From contig NZ_JBBJLN010000010.1 in NCBI RefSeq assembly GCF_037658235.1, positions 81,422-145,421 on the forward strand: a DNA stretch of 64,000 nucleotides, given 5' to 3'. The stretch is from Yunchengibacter salinarum (lineage in GTDB: Bacteria; Pseudomonadota; Alphaproteobacteria; Sphingomonadales; Kordiimonadaceae). The stretch's first letter is position 1, and the number at the start of each line of letters is the position of its first letter. Shown here one piece after another: positions 25,269-33,983 of the stretch. The position numbers and the translations under genes were made by a program. The notes under the pieces were generated by a model. That model was given only the letters and a program-made list of their open reading frames with translations. It had not been told where the DNA came from and searched no databases.

Positions 25269-26669
25269 TCAGCGATCCGGCAGCAGGGCCACATCCACGG
25301 CGCGACCCGTTTCCAGCCGCACCTGACGATGGGTTTCCTGCCCCAGACCATCCAGCAGGGCCGGATGCGCTTCCAGCCAGCGGGCCGCCGCCTGCGGCAG
25401 GGTGAGCACCAGTGTGCCCGGCGCCTTGTCCCGGCCCAGCCGGGCAGCGCGGCGCAGCAGGTCCAGCACCTGCATATCCGGCGCCGGGCGGGGTATGCCG
25501 GGGCTCAACATGCGTTGGCGCAGGGACCGCCCCCGCCGCTTGCGGCTGAATTCCATCAGGCCGAAGGGCGAAATGCCGCCATGATGCACGGGCACCGGAT
25601 CATCCCGAAGCGCCCTGTCCAGCACGGTGATCACCGCTTGCGTCACGGCCTTGCTGCAATCGATGAAATCCACCACCACCAGGCCGCCAATATCCTGAAA
25701 GCGCAGATGAAAGGCCACCGCCAGAGCGGCTTCCATATTCACCTGCCGCTTGGCCTCGGCGGGCGACAGGCTGGCCAGTGCCGCGCCCATATTCACATCC
25801 ACCGTGGTCAGCGCGCGGGTTTCTTCAATCCCGATCCAGCCGCCCGATGGCAGGTCGATCCGCTCCGCCAGCGCCTCGTCAATGGCTTCATCGACCCCGA
25901 AGGTCTCGAAGGCGGGCTCCGCCCCGTCATGGCGCACGATCCGCGGGACCAGATCAGGCCAGTGTCGCCGCGCGAGGGCCAGAAGCTCCCGGTGCGCCGG
26001 GCCCCCATCCACCAGAATCGCCCCGTCCCCGTCATCCGCGACCAGAAGCGCCTGCTCGGCGGGCGTCCAGGCAAAGCGCAGGCCCGGCTCCCCCGGCGCG
26101 CCCTGCAAGGCGCCCACAAGCCGCTCGGCCTCGGCCACCACATGGTCGGCGGCCACGTTTTCGGCCCGCCCGCGCACCACCACGGCGGCGGATGTGGCCA
26201 GCGGCGCCAGCCGGTCAGACAGGGCGGCCTGCATCTTTGGGGAAATATCCTTGGAGAAATTGAGCCGGCCCTTGCCGCTTTCCACCACCACATAGCGCCC
26301 GGCCAGTTTGGGCCTGGGAGTAACCGGGAACCCCTTGTCGAAGCGCTCCCCCGGTTCCGCCACCACCTGCACCCGCAGGCGGTCGCCCTCGCGGGCGCAG
26401 TCGGCAACGGCGCGGGCGTCGCGGGCCATCAGGCGGGCGCGGCGGAAATTCATCACGCCGGTGCGGCCCGCGCCCAGGTCCAGAAACAGCATGTCAAGGG
26501 CACCGTCCACCCGACGCACCACGCCGTCCATCACCGCATCCACGGGGCCGAGAGCCGGGCCAAGGGCGGGGTCGTCGTGGAAATGCACATCCAGCGGCAG
26601 ATCGTCTTCGCCCAGATGGGCGCTGCGCCATTGCCCGATGCCAGGCTCGATCAGCAGACGATCAGTCAT
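25269..26669 (-). CDS. rng: Ribonuclease E/G family protein (RNase G-like)
   Basis: A 466-residue endoribonuclease for rRNA and mRNA processing. An S1-like region lies at the N-terminus (about 40-110). The catalytic metal-binding aspartates appear in TTVDVNMGA and GLVVVDFIDC. The block PFGLMEFSRKRRG is the conserved region after the DNase-like domain. The scaffold C-terminus of RNase E is absent, so this is the short RNase G type. The ATG at 26669 overlaps the maf stop by 8 bases, indicating coupling; a further upstream start at 26693 is less likely. Confidence 0.92.
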   Translation of the reverse strand: MTDRLLIEPGIGQWRSAHLGEDDLPLDVHFHDDPALGPALGPVDAVMDGVVRRVDGALDMLFLDLGAGRTGVMNFRRARLMARDARAVADCAREGDRLRVQVVAEPGERFDKGFPVTPRPKLAGRYVVVESGKGRLNFSKDISPKMQAALSDRLAPLATSAAVVVRGRAENVAADHVVAEAERLVGALQGAPGEPGLRFAWTPAEQALLVADDGDGAILVDGGPAHRELLALARRHWPDLVPRIVRHDGAEPAFETFGVDEAIDEALAERIDLPSGGWIGIEETRALTTVDVNMGAALASLSPAEAKRQVNMEAALAVAFHLRFQDIGGLVVVDFIDCSKAVTQAVITVLDRALRDDPVPVHHGGISPFGLMEFSRKRRGRSLRQRMLSPGIPRPAPDMQVLDLLRRAARLGRDKAPGTLVLTLPQAAARWLEAHPALLDGLGQETHRQVRLETGRAVDVALLPDR

Positions 26670-27363
26670 CGACCACCTCCGCCGCCGGGCCACCGCGATC
26701 GCTGGCGCCCACCATATGGGCGTTCAACCAGCCCGCCACCTCGAACAGCGGCAAGCCCACCACATTGGAATAAGACCCGGACAGATAGCGCACGAACATG
26801 GCACCCAGCCCCTGCACCGCATAGCCCCCGGCCTTGCCGTGCCATTCACCGCTGGCCAGATAGCGGGCCATGTCCTGAGCCCCCAAAGGCCGGAACGCCA
26901 CCACGCTTTCCACCAGCCGGGTCAGCGTGCGCCCGCCCGGCAGCACCAGCGCCATGCCGGTGGTGACCCGGTGACGGCGGCCGGACAACAGGGCCAGGCA
27001 TTGCCGCGCCGTGGCCGCGTCTTCCGCCTTTGGCAGAATGCGGCGCCCGGCGGAAACCACCGTATCGGCGGCCAGCACCAGGGCGCCGTCCGCATGGGGT
27101 GCCACAGCGGCGGCCTTTTCCCGGCCCATGCGCTCGGCATAGGCGCGGGGGCGCTCGTCCCGGTGCGGGGTTTCGTCTATATCAGCGGGCAGGATATGAT
27201 CCGGCACCACGCCTATCTGCGCCAGCAGATCACGGCGGCGTGGCGACCCGGATGCCAGAATCAGGCGGCGCGCGGCTGTGCCCGCCGCCAGGGGGCCGGT
27301 ACCCAGACCGGTGCCGGGCGTGGCCGATTGGGCGCCGGGGTTGTCAGGCTCCAAGCCGGGCAT
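26662..27363 (-). CDS. maf: Maf family nucleotide pyrophosphatase
   Basis: A 233-residue Maf/HAM1-type pyrophosphatase, probably acting on dTTP/UTP or modified nucleotides. Motifs are LILASGSPRRRDLL, the catalytic LAADTVV, KAEDAATARQCLALLSGRRH and KAGGYAVQG. The N-terminal 30 residues are extra relative to the typical 190-200, so the true start may lie nearer ARRLILASG. It lies between infA and rng, 3 bases after infA. Subfamily substrate preference cannot be decided here. Confidence 0.9.
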   Translation of the reverse strand: MPGLEPDNPGAQSATPGTGLGTGPLAAGTAARRLILASGSPRRRDLLAQIGVVPDHILPADIDETPHRDERPRAYAERMGREKAAAVAPHADGALVLAADTVVSAGRRILPKAEDAATARQCLALLSGRRHRVTTGMALVLPGGRTLTRLVESVVAFRPLGAQDMARYLASGEWHGKAGGYAVQGLGAMFVRYLSGSYSNVVGLPLFEVAGWLNAHMVGASDRGGPAAEVVDD

Positions 27364-27366
27364 GGA

Positions 27367-27585
27367 TTATTTGTAGCGGTAGGTGATGCGGCCCTTGGTC
27401 AGGTCATAGGGCGTGAGTTCCACCAGAACCTCATCCCCGGCCAGCACGCGGATGCGGTTCTTGCGCATCTTGCCGGCAGTATGGCCCAGCACTTCGTGGC
27501 CATTTTCCAGTTCCACCCGGAACATGGCGTTGGGCAGCAGCTCAACCACCGTACCGCGCATTTCCAGCACTTCTTCCTTAGCCAT
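27367..27585 (-). CDS. infA: Translation initiation factor IF-1
   Basis: The 72-residue S1-fold factor binds the 30S A site during initiation. [36 protein letters not shown] and the C-terminal [15 protein letters not shown] are diagnostic, and the length is exactly typical. Its order between the LMW phosphatase gene and maf is the usual alphaproteobacterial one. The gap to the upstream phosphatase gene is 115 bases and may hold a promoter of its own. Confidence 0.98.
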   Translation of the reverse strand: MAKEEVLEMRGTVVELLPNAMFRVELENGHEVLGHTAGKMRKNRIRVLAGDEVLVELTPYDLTKGRITYRYK

Positions 27586-27700
27586 GAACTCTCCGTTTCC
27601 TCGTCATGGGGCAGCAGGTCCGGGCACCATCGCCCGCGCGCCCCGCGCCCATCCAATTTGGGGCCATACATGATGGACCGCAGGCAAAAATGCAAGATGT

Positions 27701-28117
27701 TTAAGCCTCAGCCAGCAAGGCGGCGATCCGGCGCTTCAATTGATCCCGCACGCTGCGATAGGCGGCCAGAAGCTGCGCCCGGCTGCCGTCATCCGCGCCC
27801 GGATCGGGAATGGGCCAGTGCAGCAATTTGCCGCTGTCCGGGCCCAGCGCGCGCTGCATCGCCCCCAGAGCCCCGTCTGTCAGGGCCACCACCCTGTCAA
27901 AGTCGGCCAGGTCCACCCGGTTGAGCGCCCTGGGCGCATGGTCGGCGATATCGATGCCCGCCTCCCGCATCACGGCCACGGAAAACGGGTCCAGCATACC
28001 GGGCACCAGCCCCACAGACGCCACATGTAGCCCCGGCGCCGCCATCTGGCGGGCCAGCGCTTCCGCCATCGGGCTGCGCACCGCATTCTGATTGCAGACG
28101 AACAGAAGGCTTTTCAC
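27701..28117 (-). CDS. Low-molecular-weight phosphotyrosine phosphatase-like protein
   Basis: A 138-residue protein with the P-loop LFVCNQNAVRSPMAEAL near the N-terminus (C(x)5R as CNQNAVR). HWPIPDPG near residue 105 carries the catalytic Asp. It removes phosphate from tyrosine or small substrates; ArsC-type arsenate reductases share this fold, but the extra reductase cysteines are not seen. It lies between UPF0262 and infA in the conserved minus-strand operon. Confidence 0.85.
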   Translation of the reverse strand: MKSLLFVCNQNAVRSPMAEALARQMAAPGLHVASVGLVPGMLDPFSVAVMREAGIDIADHAPRALNRVDLADFDRVVALTDGALGAMQRALGPDSGKLLHWPIPDPGADDGSRAQLLAAYRSVRDQLKRRIAALLAEA

Positions 28118-28166
28118 CCTGCGCCCTCCCCCTTCATGATCACAGTCCCGGCCCGGCGCCGCGCGC

Positions 28167-28664
28167 TCAGCGGCTGCCCTTGGCCTCGGTCATGTGCAAT
28201 GCCGAAATTAGCGTGAACAGGCGCCGCGCCGTGTCCATATCCAGCGTCACCTTGCCGTCCAGCCGGTCCCGAAGCTGCTCGCTTCCCTCATTGTGCAGGC
28301 CGCGCCGGCCCATATCGATGGCCTCGATCTGGCTGGGGCTGGCGCTGCGAATGGCCTCGTAATAGCTGTCGCAAATGGCGAAATAATCCCTGATCACCCG
28401 GCGAAGCGGCGACATGGACAACCGGAAGCTCATCAGCGGACGATCATCATCGGTGAACACATCGAACACCAGCCGCCCTTCCTGCTTGGCCAGCGACAGC
28501 TTGTACGGCCCTTCATAATCCGGGTCGGACGTGTGCACCAGCCGAAAGCTGTTCTCTTCCAGCAGGTCGAATATGGCCACGCGGCGCTCGTGCTCCACGT
28601 CCGCGCTCCACCGGCCCATGGTGGATTCGTCCAGATCGACGGAGATGAGCCGGTGATCCGCCAA
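28167..28664 (-). CDS. UPF0262 family protein
   Basis: A 165-residue protein of an alphaproteobacterial family without known function. Characteristic segments are [55 protein letters not shown] and [12 protein letters not shown]. It is predicted cytosolic. It lies 5 bases after hisD, so it is co-transcribed with histidine biosynthesis genes, as in many relatives. No catalytic motif can be named. Confidence 0.92.
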   Translation of the reverse strand: MADHRLISVDLDESTMGRWSADVEHERRVAIFDLLEENSFRLVHTSDPDYEGPYKLSLAKQEGRLVFDVFTDDDRPLMSFRLSMSPLRRVIRDYFAICDSYYEAIRSASPSQIEAIDMGRRGLHNEGSEQLRDRLDGKVTLDMDTARRLFTLISALHMTEAKGSR

Positions 28665-28669
28665 AACGC

Positions 28670-29980
28670 TCAGCCCTCCCCGGCGCCATTGCCGGAAAGC
28701 CGCAGCCGAACGGACAATGCATGGGCGCCAAGCCCTTCCGCGTCGGCCAGCCGTGCCGCCGCATCGCCGATCCGGGCCGCGCCAGACGCGCCGCAGCCCA
28801 CAAAAGTGGTGCGCTTCATGAAGTCGGTCACGCCCAGGCCGCTGGAAAAGCGCGCCGCGCGGGACGTGGGCAGCACATGGTTCGGCCCGGCCACATAATC
28901 GCCCATGGCTTCCGGGGTATGGCGGCCCAGAAAGACCGCCCCCGCATGGCGCACCCGCGCCATCAGCGCGTCCGGGTCCGCCACGGCCAGTTCCAGATGC
29001 TCCGGCGCGATGCGATTGATCAGCGCCGGGGCATCGGAAAGGTCCGGCACGGTGATGATGGCGCCGAAGCGCTGCCAGCTTTCGCCCGCAATGTCCCGCC
29101 GGTCCAGCCGGGCGAGCGTTTCGGTGATGCTGACCGTCACCCGGTCGGCAAAGGCGGCGTCATCGGTGATCAGAATGGCCTGGGCGGCGGTGTCATGCTC
29201 CGCCTGCGACAGCAGGTCGGCGGCGATCCAGTCCGGGTCATTATCGCCATCCGCCACCACCAGAATTTCGCTCGGCCCGGCAATGGTGTCGATCCCCACG
29301 CGGCCAAACACCTGCCGTTTCGCTTCCGCAACGAAAGCGTTTCCCGGCCCGACAATCTTGTCCACCGGGGCGATGCGCCCGGTTCCAAAGGCCAGCGCCG
29401 CCACGGCCTGAGCGCCGCCGACGCGGTAAATCTCGTCCACCCCCGCCACGCGGGCCGCGGCCATCACCAGCGGGTTGATCACCCCGTCCGGCGTGGGCAC
29501 CACCATGACCAGCCGGTCCACGCCTGCCACCTTGGCCGGCAAGGCGTTCATCAGCACCGAGGACGGATAACTGGCCGTGCCGCCGGGCACATACAGCCCC
29601 GCCGCCTCCACCGCCGACCAGCGCTGGCCGAGCCGCACGCCCGCCGCATCCGTGTAATCCAGCCCTTCCGGCTTCTGCCGCGCATGGAAGGCCCTAATGC
29701 GATCCGCCGCCATTTCCAGCGCGGCCAGCGTTTCCCGATCCACCTGATCGGCGAAACTGTCCCGCGTGGCCCGGTCCAGCGCGAGCCCGTCCACATCCAG
29801 CGTGAAACGATCGAACCGGGTGGTCAGGTCCACCAGCGCCGCATCCCCGCGGGCGCGCACGTCCGCAATAATGCCGCGCACGGTATCGCTCACATCCGCC
29901 GCATCGTCCTGGCGCCCGTCCAGCAGGTTGGCAAAGGCCGCCTCAAAGTCGGGCGCGTTCGCGTCAAGCCGCCGCGTCAT
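28670..29980 (-). CDS. hisD: Histidinol dehydrogenase
   Basis: A 436-residue zinc enzyme carrying out the last two steps of histidine synthesis (histidinol to histidine). Motifs include [58 protein letters not shown] and the zinc/active-site blocks [16 protein letters not shown] and [30 protein letters not shown] also matches. Its start overlaps the hisG end by 17 bases, so the two are coupled. Length is typical. Confidence 0.97.
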   Translation of the reverse strand: MTRRLDANAPDFEAAFANLLDGRQDDAADVSDTVRGIIADVRARGDAALVDLTTRFDRFTLDVDGLALDRATRDSFADQVDRETLAALEMAADRIRAFHARQKPEGLDYTDAAGVRLGQRWSAVEAAGLYVPGGTASYPSSVLMNALPAKVAGVDRLVMVVPTPDGVINPLVMAAARVAGVDEIYRVGGAQAVAALAFGTGRIAPVDKIVGPGNAFVAEAKRQVFGRVGIDTIAGPSEILVVADGDNDPDWIAADLLSQAEHDTAAQAILITDDAAFADRVTVSITETLARLDRRDIAGESWQRFGAIITVPDLSDAPALINRIAPEHLELAVADPDALMARVRHAGAVFLGRHTPEAMGDYVAGPNHVLPTSRAARFSSGLGVTDFMKRTTFVGCGASGAARIGDAAARLADAEGLGAHALSVRLRLSGNGAGEG

Positions 29981-30626
29981 CGGCCACCGCCTTTCTGAAC
30001 CGGTCGATCCATCGGGTCACGGGCCCGGGGTTTTTCTTGAAGGCGGGGCGGTTCACCACCAGCCGGGACGTGATATGCGTCAGCACTTCCACTTCCCTTA
30101 GATGATTGGCCTTCAGCGTGCCGCCGGTGGACACCAGATCGACGATCCGTTCCGACAGGCCCAGCGCCGGGGCCAGTTCCATGGCGCCATTGAGCTTGAT
30201 ACATTCCGCCTGAATCCCGCGCGCGGCAAAATGGCGCCGGGTCAGATTGGGATATTTGGTGGCCACCCGAATGTGCGACCGACGCGCCGAGGCGGTGTGA
30301 TCCGCGCCCTCCGGCACCGCCAGGGATAGGCGGCAATGGCCGATATCCAGATCCAGCGGGGAATACAGGTCGCCATAATCGAATTCCTGCAACACGTCAT
30401 TGCCCACCACCGCCAGATGCGCCGCGCCAAAGGCGCAGAACGTGGCCGCATCAAAGGCGCGCACCCGGATGATGGATACATCCGGGTCGTTGGTGGCGAA
30501 CTGCAACTGGCGGGAATCCGGGTCATCGAAGGCCGCTTCCGGCTCCAGCCCGGCCCGGCGCACCAGCGGCATCACTTCCTTCAGGATGCGGCCCTTGGGC
30601 AGCGCCAGCACCAGTTTCTCGGTCAT
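29964..30626 (-). CDS. hisG: ATP phosphoribosyltransferase, short form
   Basis: A 220-residue catalytic subunit of the first histidine enzyme (ATP plus PRPP to PR-ATP). [20 protein letters not shown] starts the protein, and [20 protein letters not shown] is the PRPP loop. There is no C-terminal regulatory domain, so activity in this family needs HisZ, which is not seen in this window. The ATG at 30626 has AAGGGAT upstream; earlier starts (30656, 30665) add non-conserved residues. Confidence 0.95.
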   Translation of the reverse strand: MTEKLVLALPKGRILKEVMPLVRRAGLEPEAAFDDPDSRQLQFATNDPDVSIIRVRAFDAATFCAFGAAHLAVVGNDVLQEFDYGDLYSPLDLDIGHCRLSLAVPEGADHTASARRSHIRVATKYPNLTRRHFAARGIQAECIKLNGAMELAPALGLSERIVDLVSTGGTLKANHLREVEVLTHITSRLVVNRPAFKKNPGPVTRWIDRFRKAVADDAAA

Positions 30627-30696
30627 AAGCTGATCCCTTGTCTCAGTGTTCGTCATACGGGGCATACGTCCCGCCAGCCTATCCTGCCAGCCCGGT

Positions 30697-31149
30697 TCAG
30701 GCGGCGCCGTGGCGCGGCTGGCGCCTGGCCCGCCAGGGCGGGCCCAGATCGGTCAAAATCACGTCCGGCGCCTCCACGGTCAACGCCACGTCCCGGTCCC
30801 CGGAAAAGGACAGCAGCAGCTCCAGGTCCGTTTCACCGCTGTCGGCCCCCGGCTCCAGCCCATGGCCGCGCACGGCGAGCAGGTTCAGCACATGGTCTTC
30901 ATCCTCTGGGATGTTTCGCGATTTCACCGCGCGCACGGCATTGAAATGCAGCGCCGCGCGCACGCGTTGCCGCTTGAGGCCGAACAGCGCCCGCTTTTCC
31001 CAGCAGAACCGGTTGGCGATCAGGGTGAACCGCGCGGCCCCCTTTTCATACGCCATGTCGCCCACGCGCACCGTGGCATCCTGCATGATGCTGGACAGGA
31101 CGGTCAGGTCTTCCGCGGTGCGGGCCATCAGTTTCAGGGGCTGACTCAT
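30697..31149 (-). CDS. DUF2948 family protein
   Basis: A 150-residue alphaproteobacterial protein of unknown function, beginning [20 protein letters not shown]. It contains [29 protein letters not shown] and a late [25 protein letters not shown], a strongly conserved family block. It lies between murA and hisG, its usual place. The ATG at 31149 is the natural family start; the open frame extends further up to 31254 without similarity. Confidence 0.88.
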   Translation of the reverse strand: MSQPLKLMARTAEDLTVLSSIMQDATVRVGDMAYEKGAARFTLIANRFCWEKRALFGLKRQRVRAALHFNAVRAVKSRNIPEDEDHVLNLLAVRGHGLEPGADSGETDLELLLSFSGDRDVALTVEAPDVILTDLGPPWRARRQPRHGAA

Positions 31150-31250
31150 GGGTAAAGCCGTCTCCGGGCCAGTGGTGATCCGATCGGCGGGCGACACCCT
31201 TCGCGCGCCGGGCCTGTTCATATGCCGGGCCTGTGCGCTGCACCATAGGC

Positions 31251-32549
31251 TCAAGCAGGCACGCGATCAACCTGTGCCCCGACGTGACGCAGCTTTTCCT
31301 CAAGGTGTTCATAGCCACGGTCCAGATGATACAGCCGGTTGATATGGGTTTCGCCGTCCGCCGCCAGCGCCGCCAGGCACAGGCTCATGCTGGCGCGCAG
31401 ATCGGTGGCCATGACCGGCGCGCCCACCAGCCGACGCACCCCGCGCACCGTGGCGCTGTTGCCGGTGATGGTGATATCCGCCCCCAGCCGCACCAGTTCG
31501 GACACGTGCATGAAGCGATTCTCGAAGATGGTTTCGGTGATCACGCTGGCGCCGTCGGCAATGCTGGCCAGCGCCATGAACTGGGCCTGCATGTCCGTTG
31601 GGAAACCGGGAAAGGGCTGCGTGACCAGATTGAAGCCCGAAAGCGGCCCGGCGCGGCGCACATGCAGGTCCGCAGTGGTGGTGTCATCCGCCATGTCCAC
31701 CAGGCCGCCCGCCGCCCTGAGGGCATCGATGATGGCCCCCATATGGTCGGCCCGCGCGCCCTTCAGGGTCAGGTCCCCGTCCGTCATCAGGGCGGCGATG
31801 GCATAGGAACCCGCCTCCACCCGATCCGGCATCACGTCGTGGGTGGCGCCGGTCAGCCGGTCCACGCCGTCTATGGTGATGGTCTCGTGCCCCGCGCCCC
31901 GGATTTTCGCGCCCATGGCGGTCAGGCAGTCCGCCAGATCGACGATTTCCGGCTCCCGCGCGGCGTTTTCGATCACGGTGGTGCCGCGCGCCAGCACCGC
32001 CGCCATCAGGGCGTTTTCCGTCGCCCCCACCGATACGAAGGGAAAACGCACCGTGCCGCCGGTCAGCCCGCGCGGCGCGCTGGCCCGCACATAGCCATGT
32101 TCCAGCGTGATATCCGCCCCCATGGCTTCCAGCGCCTTCAGGTGCAGATCGATGGGCCGGTTGCCAATGGCGCAGCCGCCCGGCAGCGAAACCACCGCTT
32201 CCCCGGCACGGGCCACCAGCGGCCCCAGCACCAGAATGGAGGCGCGCATCTTTCGCACGATGTCATAAGGCGCCACCGTGTCGGTGATGTCCGCCGCATC
32301 GAAGGTCAGGCTGCGCCCCGCCAGCCGCCGACCGCCAAGCTGCTTGCCATGAGTTGTGACCGTCACCCCCATATGGTTCAGCAATTCGCCGAGCGTGGCG
32401 ATATCCGCCAGCCGGGGCAGATTGGTCAGGGTCAGGGGCGCGTCGGTCAGCAGGGCCGCGCACATCAGCGGCAGGGCCGCATTCTTGGCGCCGGAAACGG
32501 GCAGGCTGCCCTTTAACCGGTGCCCCCCTTCAATGACGAGTTTTTCCAT
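31251..32549 (-). CDS. murA: UDP-N-acetylglucosamine 1-carboxyvinyltransferase
   Basis: A 432-residue cytosolic enzyme for the first committed step of peptidoglycan synthesis (enolpyruvyl transfer from PEP). The N-terminus [23 protein letters not shown] includes the catalytic Lys. [16 protein letters not shown] carries the PEP-binding Cys, so fosfomycin sensitivity at this residue is expected. [14 protein letters not shown] near the C-terminus is also diagnostic. The ATG at 32549 matches the family start. Confidence 0.97.
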   Translation of the reverse strand: MEKLVIEGGHRLKGSLPVSGAKNAALPLMCAALLTDAPLTLTNLPRLADIATLGELLNHMGVTVTTHGKQLGGRRLAGRSLTFDAADITDTVAPYDIVRKMRASILVLGPLVARAGEAVVSLPGGCAIGNRPIDLHLKALEAMGADITLEHGYVRASAPRGLTGGTVRFPFVSVGATENALMAAVLARGTTVIENAAREPEIVDLADCLTAMGAKIRGAGHETITIDGVDRLTGATHDVMPDRVEAGSYAIAALMTDGDLTLKGARADHMGAIIDALRAAGGLVDMADDTTTADLHVRRAGPLSGFNLVTQPFPGFPTDMQAQFMALASIADGASVITETIFENRFMHVSELVRLGADITITGNSATVRGVRRLVGAPVMATDLRASMSLCLAALAADGETHINRLYHLDRGYEHLEEKLRHVGAQVDRVPA

Positions 32550-32624
32550 GGGTCGGGGCCTCTTGAACGGAACGGTATCGCACGCCAAGCATAGCAGTGC
32601 AGATGGCGGGAATGGGGCAGCGGA

Positions 32625-33179
32625 TCAGATCCGGGGCAGTGTCACGCCGCGCTGGCCCTGATATTTGCCCGCACGGGCCTTATAGCTGGTTTCGCACGGT
32701 TCATTGCCTTGCAGAAACAAGAACTGGGCCACCCCCTCATTGGCATAGATGCGCGCGGGCAGCGGTGTGGTGTTGGAAAATTCCAGCGTCACATGGCCTT
32801 CCCAGCCCGGCTCCAACGGTGTCACATTCACGATGATGCCGCAGCGGGCATAAGTGGACTTGCCCAGGCATATCACCAGCACATCGTCGGGAATGCGGAA
32901 ATATTCCACCGTGCGGGCCAGCGCGAAGCTGTTGGGCGGGATGATGCACACATCCTGATTCCGGTCCACGAAGCTTTTGGGGGAAAAGTTCTTCGGGTCC
33001 ACTATGGCGCTGTCCACATTGGTGAATATCTTGAATTCCGGCGCCACGCGGGCGTCATAGCCATAGGACGACAGACCGTATGAGATGCAATCCCCCCGCA
33101 CCTGGCCGTCCTGGAACGGCTCGATCATGCCATGGTCCAAAGCCATGCGGCGTATCCACTTGTCGGACATGATCGACAT
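32625..33179 (-). CDS. dcd: dCTP deaminase
   Basis: A 184-residue trimeric enzyme deaminating dCTP to dUTP for dTMP supply. Motifs are [38 protein letters not shown] and [22 protein letters not shown], which contains the catalytic Glu. QLFLQGxxPCExSY-like [15 protein letters not shown] also matches. The upstream small gene ends at its start as TGATG, so they are coupled. Confidence 0.96.
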   Translation of the reverse strand: MSIMSDKWIRRMALDHGMIEPFQDGQVRGDCISYGLSSYGYDARVAPEFKIFTNVDSAIVDPKNFSPKSFVDRNQDVCIIPPNSFALARTVEYFRIPDDVLVICLGKSTYARCGIIVNVTPLEPGWEGHVTLEFSNTTPLPARIYANEGVAQFLFLQGNEPCETSYKARAGKYQGQRGVTLPRI

Positions 33180-33406
33180 CAGCTCTCTCCCCCTTTGTCC
33201 GGCCCGCCCGGTGGCCCGCCCGCGTCGCCCGGCTCCCCCTCGCCCTGCCCTTCGTCGCCCTGTGCCGTGGACGGCGCGGGGGCGGACGGCGTGGTGCGCG
33301 CGCGATTTTGCTGCTTGCGCCGCCTTAGATTGGCGCGCAACTGCCGGGCCAGCCGATCCTGCCGGTTCGCCGCGCCCGATTTGCCGGATGTACTACCCTG
33401 CTTCAT
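33179..33406 (-). CDS. Small basic protein, conserved-type, unknown function
   Basis: About 75 residues from ATG 33406. The first half ([18 protein letters not shown] then [18 protein letters not shown]) is very basic and helical, and the second half is Pro/Gly/Asp-rich and disordered. Similar short basic proteins with an LRxNLKRRKxQxR helix sit beside murA/dcd genes in many alphaproteobacteria, but no function is known to me. Its stop overlaps the dcd start (TGATG). An in-frame ATG at 33442 is possible. Confidence 0.6.
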   Translation of the reverse strand: MKQGSTSGKSGAANRQDRLARQLRANLRRRKQQNRARTTPSAPAPSTAQGDEGQGEGEPGDAGGPPGGPDKGGES

Positions 33407-33494
33407 AACAGTATGAATGCGCGGGCGCCTTTGGGTTTTCAAGCCCTAACTGGCAAAGACGACCCCACACCGCCGCTTTTTAGCAAAATCCCCC

Positions 33495-33523
33495 TTGCAT
33501 CCGGTGCCCGGCTCTGGCATATG
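33495..33523 (+). promoter_or_regulatory. Likely promoter of tRNA-Thr(GGU)
   Basis: TTGCAT (33495-33500), a 17-base spacer, then CATATG (33518-33523), about 46 bases before the tRNA. These are sigma-70-like hexamers with ideal spacing but imperfect sequence. Confidence 0.4.
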
Positions 33524-33569
33524 CCCGCCAAGCCCCGGACGGCACCGTTCGGGTGTCCCCGCCTGACGG

Positions 33570-33644
33570 GCCGCTGTAGCTCAGTGGTAGAGCGCACCCT
33601 TGGTAAGGGTGAGGTCGAGAGTTCAATTCTCTCCAGCGGCACCA
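33570..33644 (+). tRNA. tRNA-Thr (anticodon GGU)
   Basis: The acceptor stem is GCCGCTG/CAGCGGC and the D-arm is TAGCTCAGTGGTAGAGCG. The anticodon stem CACCC/GGGTG surrounds TTGGTAA (anticodon GGT). The T-loop is TTCAATT, and discriminator A plus CCA is encoded (33641-33644). It is 75 bases long. It is the second tRNA-Thr of the window and reads ACC/ACU codons. Confidence 0.97.
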
Positions 33645-33656
33645 TGATTTTTTTGC

Positions 33657-33778
33657 GCTCACGCAAGCGTGCTGCGCACGCGCTCCGCGAGGGCGCCGCA
33701 CGGGCGGCGGGCCACGCTTGTGGCCTCCGCTCATCCCGCGCAATGGCGGGATGGCGGTAGAGGCGGCGCCGGAGCAAT
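33657..33778 (+). repeat. Dispersed structured repeat, copy A
   Basis: About 120 bases beginning GCTCACGCAAGCGTGCTGCG and ending GGCGCCGGAGCAATG. It contains a GCGTGC-TGC-GCACGC hairpin and GGCCAC (33710-33715)/GTGGCC (33720-33725). CATCCCGC/GGCGGGATG forms a further hairpin. The first about 45 bases are almost identical in copies B and C. It lies 13 bases after tRNA-Thr, in the gap before the convergent katG gene. Confidence 0.9.
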
Positions 33779-33790
33779 GTTCCCTTCACC

Positions 33791-33907
33791 GCTCACGCAA
33801 GCGTGCTGCGCACGCGCTCCGCGACGGCGCCGCACGGGCGGCGGGCCGCAGTCGCGGCCTCAGGCCCCCTGAACGGGCGCCTGTAGAAGCAACGCCGGAG
33901 CAATGGT
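33791..33907 (+). repeat. Dispersed structured repeat, copy B
   Basis: Tandem with copy A (134 bases start to start). The first 45 bases match copy A with one difference. The central hairpin changed on both sides together: GGCCGC (33844-33849)/GCGGCC (33854-33859), compared with GGCCAC/GTGGCC in A. The final hairpin is replaced by CAGGC...GCCTG, and the tail AACGCCGGAGCAATGG is kept. Confidence 0.9.
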
Positions 33908-33932
33908 CCTCTTGGCGTGAGGCGCACGAGAA

Positions 33933-33958
33933 ACCGGCGCCTCCGGGGAAGCGCCGGT
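33933..33958 (-). terminator. Possible terminator of katG
   Basis: An 8-bp stem ACCGGCGC (33933-33940) / GCGCCGGT (33951-33958) with a 10-base loop, 25 bases past the katG stop. Only TTTCT follows on the minus strand, so it is weaker than the other terminators here. Confidence 0.55.
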
Positions 33959-33983
33959 CATGGTTTTCAGGCTGTGGGCCGGA

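Noticed and set aside
29964..30665. Earlier hisG starts at 30665 or 30656
   Set aside because: They add residues that do not match the family; the ATG at 30626 is directly before the conserved [10 protein letters not shown] and has AAGGGAT upstream.
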